DNA of 7,728 nucleotides from contig CAJTOV010000167.1 in NCBI GenBank assembly GCA_910577765.1, positions 1-7,728 on the forward strand, in the 5' to 3' direction. The notes under the pieces are model-generated. The model saw only the letters and a program-made list of their open reading frames with translations. It had not been told where the DNA came from and did no database searches. Both the position numbers and the translations under genes were made by a program. Positions 1-4,815 of this stretch are shown here, in pieces; position 1 is the first letter of the stretch; the number at the start of each line of letters is the position of its first letter. This stretch comes from an uncultured Lachnospiraceae bacterium (GTDB lineage Bacteria; Bacillota; Clostridia; Lachnospirales; Lachnospiraceae).

Positions 1-90
1 GCACTGGAACGAGGCGTACTGGACGTACGCTGAGTGACAGTAACGCGGCAGAATCACAAATCTGTGGTGCAAAACCGAGTGGCCCCTTGT
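1..90. other. Gene-free segment with two small hairpins downstream of dctQ
   Basis: This is the sequence directly after the dctQ stop on the minus strand. It has a perfect 6-bp inverted repeat with a 5-nt loop (GCGTAC at 14-19, GTACGC at 25-30). A second short hairpin pairs ATCACA (53-58) with TGTGGT (63-68), including one G-T pair. There is no T-run after either, so neither is a convincing intrinsic terminator. The minus strand has no ATG here, and the only readable frame, from a TTG, does not resemble the hydrophobic start of a DctM permease. The compact stem-loops recall a dispersed intergenic repeat, but one copy in one window cannot prove that. Confidence 0.45.
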
Positions 91-603
91 TCACTGAGGG
101 TAGGTGCCGTTGATGAAATTCCGGGTTCCCCGGGCCTCATAGAGCCCGGCCAGCTTCCCGGCCAGAGCCAGACAGCTCAGGGCTGCTGACAGGGGAATCA
201 TGTAAAATACCGCTGAGGAGGGAAGCTTGGTAACCGGAAGCCTGCTGATGTTTGTAAACTGGATCAGGGCAATCCCGTAATAAATCATGGCCGCGTTCAC
301 CGCCAGCAGCACCAGATTGTTGAACATGACAACCAGCTTCCGGATGTTCTGCGGAAATCTTGCCATGAAAAACTCAATGCGGATATGTACTTCTTCTTTC
401 AGTCCAATGGACATGGCTGCAAAGGTCATCCAGACCATCACCAGCAGCACAACTTCTTCTCCCCAGGGGATATTGGTCTTAAAAAATGCCCTGAGAATCA
501 CCTGGAGAAACACAATGATTGTCATAAACAGAACCACCAGCCTGCTGAATACATCCATGACCCAGAATGCAGCGTCTGTTACCTTTTCCAAATACTTAAG
601 CAT
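91..603 (-). CDS. dctQ: TRAP transporter small permease subunit (DctQ-like)
   Basis: This is the small membrane subunit of a tripartite ATP-independent periplasmic transporter, which works with a DctM channel subunit and a DctP binding protein to import organic anions using an ion gradient. The 170-residue product has the family's usual size and four hydrophobic segments, at about residues 16-38, 50-68, 90-112 and 130-153. The stretch IPWGEEVVLLVMVWMTF (residues 45-61), followed by KEEVHIRIEF, matches the conserved Trp/Glu-Glu region of DctQ. The start is set by a strong ribosome binding site (AGGAGG) six bases upstream. It lies 34 bp after dctP on the same strand and is surely in the same operon. 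The next expected gene, dctM, is not seen in the remaining 90 bp. Assignment to DctQ is firm; the transported substrate is unknown. Confidence 0.9.
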   Translation of the reverse strand: MLKYLEKVTDAAFWVMDVFSRLVVLFMTIIVFLQVILRAFFKTNIPWGEEVVLLVMVWMTFAAMSIGLKEEVHIRIEFFMARFPQNIRKLVVMFNNLVLLAVNAAMIYYGIALIQFTNISRLPVTKLPSSAVFYMIPLSAALSCLALAGKLAGLYEARGTRNFINGTYPQ

Positions 604-637
604 GTTACCCCTCCTGACCTGTTGCCGTTTTATGGTT

Positions 638-1711
638 TTACTCTACTGACCGTACCTTCTGCACAAACTCCTCATAGGGCTTGCCCAGCTCTTCCTGCTC
701 ATACATGGCCTGGCATTTCTCCCGGAAGGCTTCCAGCTCTTCTTCCGTAGGCTCATAGATGGTCACGCCGGCCTCTTTCAGAAGCTTTTCGGATTTCTCT
801 TCCGCCTCGCTCCAGACCTGCCTCTGGTAGTCCATGCCTACCTGTATGGCGTCGCGGATCAGCTTCTGGTCCTCGGCAGACAGCTTATCCCAGGTCATTT
901 TGGAGGCAATGATAATTTCCGGCTGAATATTGTGGCGGTCCTGGATCAGATAAGGGGCCTGCTCATACAGGGAGTCATTATAATAGGTATTGATATTGTT
1001 CTCCGCCCCGTCCACAACCCCGGTCTGAAGGGCGCTGTACAGCTCCGTGGAGGGAATGGCCTGGGGGAATCCGCCCAGGGATTCTACCAGCCCCATCATC
1101 ATGGGGGAGGACTGGACCCGGAGCTTCATATTGGCCAGGTCTCCTGCCTGCTTTACTTCCTTTTTGGTAAAGAAGCTCCGGGAACCGTTGTTGGTATATC
1201 CAAGGCCCACAATGTTGGCGGACTCGAAGCTCTTGAAAATCTCCTGCCCCAGTTCTCCGTCCAGTACCCGCAGCATATGGTCGGTGGAATCAAAAAGGTA
1301 CGGAAGGCTCAGGGCGTTTAAGTCATCGCAGAACTGGGCCAAAGGGGCTACCGAGGATTTGGCAAAGTCAATGGCGCCAAACTGTAACTGCTGCAAGTAG
1401 GCATTTTCATCTCCAAGCTGGGCGCTGGGATAAATTTCTATTTTGATCCTTCCGCCGGACTTTTCCAGAACCTCATCTGCGAATTTCTGAAGTCCCATGG
1501 TTGTGGGATAATCGGCTGCCGCGTCGGTGGCCAGCTTAAAGGTATAATCACTTCCGGAAGATGGGGCGTTCTGGCTGCCCTGGCTTTCCGTGCTTTCCTG
1601 GCCGCCTCCTGCTGTTGTGGCCTGGGCAGACCCGGATGCCCCGCATCCGGCTGTCCCCAGTGCAAGACATGCCGCCAAACATAAAGATACTGCTTTTTTT
1701 GCTGATTTCAT
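638..1711 (-). CDS. dctP: TRAP transporter solute-binding lipoprotein (DctP family)
   Basis: This is the extracytoplasmic ligand-binding protein of the TRAP system. The 357-residue product begins with a lipoprotein signal peptide (KK, hydrophobic core, then LGTAGC) whose predicted lipidated cysteine is Cys23. A low-complexity Gly/Ser/Thr/Gln linker follows to about residue 55. The mature domain (about 56-350) shows DctP-family hallmarks: IYPSAQLGDE near 93-102, LPYLFDSTDHM, GSRSFFTKKE at 176-185, MKLRVQSSP at 195-203, and TGVVDGAENN at 230-239. Arg198 in the KLRV motif is the expected carboxylate-binding arginine of this family, so an organic acid is the likely ligand. An AAGGAG site lies about 11 bases before the ATG, a somewhat long spacing, and a good promoter lies about 90 bp upstream. 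It is followed by dctQ. The family is firm. C4-dicarboxylate, sugar acid or another small anion cannot be told apart here. Confidence 0.93.
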   Translation of the reverse strand: MKSAKKAVSLCLAACLALGTAGCGASGSAQATTAGGGQESTESQGSQNAPSSGSDYTFKLATDAAADYPTTMGLQKFADEVLEKSGGRIKIEIYPSAQLGDENAYLQQLQFGAIDFAKSSVAPLAQFCDDLNALSLPYLFDSTDHMLRVLDGELGQEIFKSFESANIVGLGYTNNGSRSFFTKKEVKQAGDLANMKLRVQSSPMMMGLVESLGGFPQAIPSTELYSALQTGVVDGAENNINTYYNDSLYEQAPYLIQDRHNIQPEIIIASKMTWDKLSAEDQKLIRDAIQVGMDYQRQVWSEAEEKSEKLLKEAGVTIYEPTEEELEAFREKCQAMYEQEELGKPYEEFVQKVRSVE

Positions 1712-1744
1712 AGAATACCATTCTCCTTTCTGACATTTGTTACA

Positions 1745-1776
1745 ACCTGTGGTATGCTCTGCTGCTTACCTGTTGT
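1745..1776. repeat. Short direct repeat and imperfect hairpin in the dctP leader
   Basis: ACCTGTGGT (1745-1753) and ACCTGTTGT (1768-1776) are 8/9 identical direct repeats set 23 bp apart. Overlapping them, GGTATGC (1751-1757) and GCTTACC (1764-1770) form an imperfect stem around a 6-nt loop. Both lie between the predicted dctP transcription start and its start codon, so they could be an operator or a leader hairpin. This rests on pattern alone. Confidence 0.3.
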
Positions 1777-1801
1777 GCTTTTTATATCTCCCCACACCAC
1801 A

Positions 1802-1830
1802 TTTATAGCATAGGCGGTTCTTAAAATCAA
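1802..1830 (-). promoter_or_regulatory. Predicted sigma-A promoter of the dctPQ operon
   Basis: Read on the minus strand, a -35 box TTGATT (1825-1830) and a -10 box TATAAA (1802-1807) are separated by exactly 17 bp. The TGC just before the -10 gives an extended -10 (TGn). Transcription would start near 1795, leaving a leader of about 85 nt before the dctP ATG at 1711. Phased T-runs on the plus strand (A-runs on the template read here) lie directly upstream and may act as an UP-type element. Confidence 0.72.
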
Positions 1831-1834
1831 GCTA

Positions 1835-1881
1835 TTTTTCTAGTTTTAGTGGTGTTTTTCGGTGTTTTATTGTATCTTTTT
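1835..1881. promoter_or_regulatory. Helically phased A/T tracts upstream of the dctP promoter
   Basis: Runs of four or five T on the plus strand occur at 1835-1839, 1844-1847, 1855-1859, 1865-1868 and 1877-1881. Their centres are about 10.5 bp apart on average, close to one helical turn. GGTGTTTT is directly repeated at 1851-1858 and 1861-1868. Phased A-tracts bend DNA and can contact the RNA polymerase alpha subunit, so this is a plausible UP element or curved activating region for the dctP promoter. Confidence 0.4.
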
Positions 1882-2017
1882 GTGTTTCTTCTATTGCTTA
1901 TGGGCAAAACATATGAAATACATGAGAATTTTTTCTCTTTTTTTGCTATATTTTAAATTGCCCCTTGACAATCCGGTTGGTTTGTATTACTATTTGAAGT
2001 ACATTTTAGATACAATA
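1868..2017. repeat. Exact 10-bp inverted repeat flanking the divergent promoters (candidate operators)
   Basis: TATTGTATCT at 1868-1877 recurs as its exact reverse complement, AGATACAATA, at 2008-2017. A weaker TTGTATT copy is at 1982-1988. One exact copy lies about 40 bp upstream of the dctP -35 box, and the other lies just downstream of the -10 box of the rightward promoter. A regulator binding both could control the transporter and dehydrogenase operons together, and the GntR/LacI-type protein encoded at 3539-4705 is the obvious candidate. The region is AT-rich, so chance is not excluded. Confidence 0.35.
1965..1993 (+). promoter_or_regulatory. Predicted rightward promoter of the alcohol dehydrogenase-regulator operon
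   Basis: A perfect -35 box TTGACA (1965-1970) is followed after 17 bp by TACTAT (1988-1993), a moderate -10 match. Transcription would start near 2000 and leave an unusually long leader of about 360 nt before the start codon at 2361. That leader contains small GC-rich hairpins and then the 167-nt hairpin. The promoter is divergent from that of dctPQ, as expected for a co-regulated locus. Confidence 0.6.
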
Positions 2018-2051
2018 GGTTGTTTCTATTTTGCTTTGCTGTGCAACATAC

Positions 2052-2097
2052 CGGGCAGACGCCCGATGCTTCCCGGCCGGAATAGCCTGGCAGGAAG
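2052..2097 (+). other. Two small GC-rich hairpins in the presumed leader
   Basis: CGGGC (2052-2056) pairs with GCCCG (2061-2065) around a 4-nt loop. CTTCC (2069-2073) then pairs with GGAAG (2093-2097), with a GC-rich interior. GC content rises sharply here compared with the AT-rich DNA before it. No T-run follows, so a terminator is unlikely. I do not recognise a known riboswitch. Confidence 0.35.
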
Positions 2098-2101
2098 ATG
2101 C

Positions 2102-2268
2102 CTAGTACATCGTTGCATTAATCCCGAAGTAAATAGTGCTTGATATTCGTGTCAGCTGTGCGTCTGCGAAGCGACGGCGTAGTGGGACCTACGGCTAGCT
2201 TCGCAGGCGTGCAGATGGCGCGGATAGCGAGTGCTAGTTACTCGGGAATTAGTGCAACGATGTACTAG
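2102..2268 (+). repeat. 167-bp near-perfect palindrome; predicted long RNA hairpin, possibly a MITE-like element
   Basis: The left arm 2102-2172 pairs with the right arm 2198-2268. The outer 16 bp (CTAGTACATCGTTGCA) are perfect. Over the 70 opposed positions I count 57 Watson-Crick pairs, 10 G-U wobbles when read as plus-strand RNA, 3 purine-purine mismatches (2133/2237, 2143/2227, 2155/2215) and one single-base bulge in each arm (2128 and 2247). A small inner stem, CGTAG (2178-2182) with CTACG (2189-2193), caps it. All ten transition-type differences fall on the G-U side of the plus strand. The ends read CTA...TAG, which fits insertion into a CTAG site with a TA duplication, as in IS630/Tc1-like elements. 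It encodes no protein that I can support. It lies in the presumed leader of the dehydrogenase operon, ending 92 bp before its start codon. Confidence 0.85.
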
Positions 2269-2346
2269 CCATGAACGGTTACAGACATGGTACTTACCTG
2301 GCTTGCGTGCTTGAATGCTTCCCACAGACAAATACCAGATCAGGAA

Positions 2347-2352
2347 AAGGAG
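2347..2352 (+). promoter_or_regulatory. Ribosome binding site that fixes the dehydrogenase start
   Basis: AAGGAG lies eight bases before the ATG at 2361. An in-frame ATG at 2271, just after the palindrome, has no such site and would add 30 residues with no likeness to the family. The shorter form starting MFEIVNNRQIIFG is therefore preferred. Confidence 0.85.
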
Positions 2353-2360
2353 ATTTTATC

Positions 2361-3503
2361 ATGTTCGAAATCGTAAACAACAGACAGATTATTTTTGGAG
2401 AGAATAAGATTCAGGAGATCGGCGGCATTTTAAAATGGTACAATAAGAAGAAAGTATTTTTTGCCGCCTTCTCAAAGGAAGCCCCGGCAGCCAGGGCCAT
2501 TGGACGTCTGCTGGAGGACGCGGGAATCCAGTACGTGGTTTATGACCAGGTTGCCGGTGAGCCGGATTTACATATGATCAACGGCGGCCGGGACCTGTTT
2601 GTGGCAGAGCAGTGTGACTGCACCCTGGCTCTTGGCGGCGGAAGCGTCATCGATGTGGCCAAGGCCATTGGCATGCTGGCGGTCAACGGCGGCAACGTGG
2701 AGGAGTACCAGATGGACGGACGGCAGGTTACCCAGGTTCCGCCGCTGTTCCTTGCGGTTCCCACCACCTCCGGCACCGGCGCCGAGGCTACCAAGGTCAG
2801 CGTGGTCTTCAATAACTACAACGGACTGAAAAAGAGCCTATACCACACCACCATGATCGCGGACATTGTCATTCTGGACCCCACCCTGACCGTAAGCCTG
2901 CCGGAGAAGATCACCGTGGCAACCGGCATGGATGCCCTGAGCCATGCCATTGAATCTTACGTGTCCTTAAATGCCAGCCCCCTTTCGGAGATGTACGGCT
3001 TAAAGGCCATGGAACTGATCAACGGAAGCCTGGAGCAGGCCGTTGCCCACCCGGACAATCTGGAAGCCCGGGGCAATATGATGCTGGGCAGCTATCTGGG
3101 CGGCTGTGCCATTACCGCAGGCATCGGCATTGCCCATATTATGGCCCAGCCCCTGGGCGCCATGTTCCATATTCCCCACGGGGATGCCTGTTCCATCTTC
3201 CTTCCGGCTGCCATGGAACTGAATCTTCCCTACGCGGCAGAGAAGTATGCCCGCATCGCCCAGGCCCTGGGTGTATCTGACAGCGCCCTGTCCCCCCTGG
3301 ACAACGGCAAAAAGGCCATCCAGCGGGTCAGACAGCTGCGGGAGGCAGTCCATGCCCCTGCCCACATTGCCCCGTATATCCAGGAAATGCCCTCGGACCA
3401 GACCCTGGTGGACACGGTCAAACGGACCACCGGGCATATTACCTGCAATCCCAGACCACTGGATGAACAGCTGATGCTGGAAATCTTCCATATGGTCCAG
3501 TAA
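2361..3503 (+). CDS. Iron-containing (group III) alcohol dehydrogenase
   Basis: This is a NAD(P)-linked, Fe-dependent alcohol dehydrogenase of the FucO/AdhB/1,3-propanediol dehydrogenase superfamily, a cytoplasmic enzyme interconverting an aldehyde and an alcohol. The 380 residues are the normal length. The nucleotide-binding loop is ALGGGSVIDVAKA (90-102), followed by the signature VPTTSGTGAEAT (133-144). The four expected iron ligands are present: Asp191 and His195 in GMDALSHAIE, His259 in GIAHIMAQ, and His273 in IPHGDA. Their spacing matches E. coli FucO (Asp196, His200, His263, His277). Two departures stand out. Gln263 replaces the active-site histidine that FucO has at 267, and Phe37 seems to occupy the place of the NAD-selecting Asp39, by my alignment by eye. 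The gene leads the operon, with the regulator 35 bp downstream. In fermenters such enzymes often dispose of reducing power by reducing an aldehyde made from the imported substrate. Lactaldehyde, glycolaldehyde or a sulfonated aldehyde are all possible. Confidence 0.93.
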   Translation: MFEIVNNRQIIFGENKIQEIGGILKWYNKKKVFFAAFSKEAPAARAIGRLLEDAGIQYVVYDQVAGEPDLHMINGGRDLFVAEQCDCTLALGGGSVIDVAKAIGMLAVNGGNVEEYQMDGRQVTQVPPLFLAVPTTSGTGAEATKVSVVFNNYNGLKKSLYHTTMIADIVILDPTLTVSLPEKITVATGMDALSHAIESYVSLNASPLSEMYGLKAMELINGSLEQAVAHPDNLEARGNMMLGSYLGGCAITAGIGIAHIMAQPLGAMFHIPHGDACSIFLPAAMELNLPYAAEKYARIAQALGVSDSALSPLDNGKKAIQRVRQLREAVHAPAHIAPYIQEMPSDQTLVDTVKRTTGHITCNPRPLDEQLMLEIFHMVQ

Positions 3504-3538
3504 TACGAAACAGATGCTGTACCAGGAGAGGAGCGGCC

Positions 3539-4705
3539 ATGTTTTTATATCAGAAAGTGTATTCCCAGTTAAAGGACCAGATTATCCGGGGAGAAACACC
3601 CAACGGCACCATTCTGCCTTCCGAACGGGAGCTGGGGGAAATCTACCATGTGGACCGGACTACCATCCGGAAGGCCTTTCAGATTTTATCGGAAGAGAAC
3701 CTGGTAAGCAAACATGCCGGCAAAGGTACCATTGTCACTTACACCGGTCAGCCGCAGGCCGCTCCGCCTGCTTCCCCTGGGGTTCCCGGACCCCAGGCTT
3801 CCCCTTCCGGGGTCTGTGGAAACGGGACCATTGCCTTTCTGCTTCCCAAAAGCAACCGCAACAGCGACCGGATTACCGTGCCCTTCTATTCCCAGCTGTT
3901 TTCCTGTGTGGAAACCTGCTGCAGGCGCCTGGGGTTTTCCCTTATGTATTCTACCCTGGACGAGACGGATGATCTCCAGACCATTCTGGAGCAGAACGGC
4001 TCCCGTATTACCGGTATTATGTTTGTATCCAACATTGCGGAAAAGCATATTGACCAGGCCATCCGCATGGCCATTCCGGCGGTACTGACCAACAGCAGTT
4101 CCGGAAAAACCTCATCCATTGTGGCGGACAATTTTTCCGGCACCTATGGGGCCTGCCAGCATTTAATCCGGCTGGGCCACAGGGATATCTGCGTCCTCAA
4201 CGGCATTGAACAGTACCACAGCGCCCATGAACGGCTGGAGGGGGTTCTCAGCGCAATGAAGAATCATGGTCTTCCCCTTCCCGGTGAGTTTATTATTTCC
4301 GGGGATTCCTGGGAATTTGAGGGCGGCTTCGACGCAGTGTCCAGCCTGCTGCGCCAGTCCAGGAAGCTGCCTACGGGCATCATTGCCTTCAATGACCGGC
4401 TGGCCAGCGGCGCCCTGCAGGCAGTCCAGCAGGCCGGACTGCGGGTTCCGGAGGATATCAGTATTATCGGCTTTGACAATTCGGAGCTTGCCATGTATTC
4501 CGTGCCCAGGCTTTCTTCTGTGGAAATCAACATTCCCCTTATGGCCAAGGCTTCGGTTGCCAGCTTATTCTCCCAGATGAAGCTGGGGGAGACCATTCCG
4601 GTTAAAATCCAGGTGCCGGTTTCTTATATTGAGCGGGACAGTGTGGCAGAGGCCCGGTGTTCTGGGGAGCAGGCTGGGGCGGAGGATGCTGGCAGGGAGT
4701 TTTAG
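3539..4705 (+). CDS. AraR-type regulator: GntR winged helix plus LacI/periplasmic-binding-like sensor
   Basis: This is a two-domain transcription factor, probably a ligand-released repressor. Residues 1-68 form a GntR-family winged helix-turn-helix: LYQKVYSQLKDQIIRGE, then the signature PSERELGEIYHVDRTTIRKA (27-46), then a wing ending GKGTIV. A Pro/Ala/Gly-rich linker (about 70-93) leads to a LacI/PBP1-type sensor (about 96-365). That domain contains IITGIMFVSN-like core strands, the turn HLIRLGHRDI (208-217), and the classic FNDRLASGALQA (284-295) with VPEDISIIGFDNSE (303-316). The same architecture occurs in AraR of Bacillus, which binds a sugar effector. An AGGAG site precedes the ATG by about five bases. 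It follows the dehydrogenase by 35 bp and is likely co-transcribed. It probably controls its own operon and the divergent transporter genes. At 388 residues it is slightly long because of the linker and a charged C-terminal tail. Confidence 0.92.
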   Translation: MFLYQKVYSQLKDQIIRGETPNGTILPSERELGEIYHVDRTTIRKAFQILSEENLVSKHAGKGTIVTYTGQPQAAPPASPGVPGPQASPSGVCGNGTIAFLLPKSNRNSDRITVPFYSQLFSCVETCCRRLGFSLMYSTLDETDDLQTILEQNGSRITGIMFVSNIAEKHIDQAIRMAIPAVLTNSSSGKTSSIVADNFSGTYGACQHLIRLGHRDICVLNGIEQYHSAHERLEGVLSAMKNHGLPLPGEFIISGDSWEFEGGFDAVSSLLRQSRKLPTGIIAFNDRLASGALQAVQQAGLRVPEDISIIGFDNSELAMYSVPRLSSVEINIPLMAKASVASLFSQMKLGETIPVKIQVPVSYIERDSVAEARCSGEQAGAEDAGREF

Positions 4706-4757
4706 GAACCAGGGTGTGAAGCCGTATACATAGGGATTTATCGGAATCCAGACAAAA

Positions 4758-4812
4758 CAGACGTCCAGACCGCCTATCCAATCTATAAGACTGGCGGCAG
4801 TCTGGACGTCTG
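4758..4812. terminator. Strong hairpin between convergent operons, likely bidirectional terminator
   Basis: CAGACGTCCAGACCGCC (4758-4774) pairs with GGCGG (4793-4797) plus TCTGGACGTCTG (4801-4812), giving a 17-bp stem with a short CAG bulge and an 18-nt loop. Read on the minus strand it is followed by TTTTGTC, a short T-run, so it best fits termination of glgB, whose stop codon is at 4816-4818. On the plus strand the T-rich tract after it is weaker, but the hairpin also lies 52 bp after the regulator's stop. Confidence 0.8.
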
Positions 4813-4815
4813 CTG

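Noticed and set aside
14..30. Intrinsic terminator of the dctPQ operon
   Set aside because: The stem is only 6 bp and no T-run follows on the minus strand, so I list it only as a hairpin.
1991..2006. A Bacillus AraR-box-like operator (ATTTG...GTAC)
   Set aside because: Only about 7 of 16 positions match the remembered AraR consensus and the half-site spacing is off by one, so the match is no better than chance in AT-rich DNA.
1862..2143. A 93-codon plus-strand frame in the intergenic region
   Set aside because: It starts at a GTG with no ribosome binding site, is rich in Phe, Tyr and Leu because the DNA is T-rich, and runs through the rightward promoter into the palindrome.
2102..2268. Retron msd or CRISPR-like element
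   Set aside because: There is no reverse transcriptase, Cas gene or repeat-spacer pattern nearby. A single long stem-loop alone does not support either.
2271..2360. A 30-residue N-terminal extension of the dehydrogenase
   Set aside because: The upstream ATG lacks a ribosome binding site and the extra residues do not match the family. The ATG at 2361 has AAGGAG at good spacing.
3000..3491. A 163-codon minus-strand frame inside the dehydrogenase gene
   Set aside because: It is a shadow of the real gene: antisense to conserved iron-binding motifs, with no start signals of its own.
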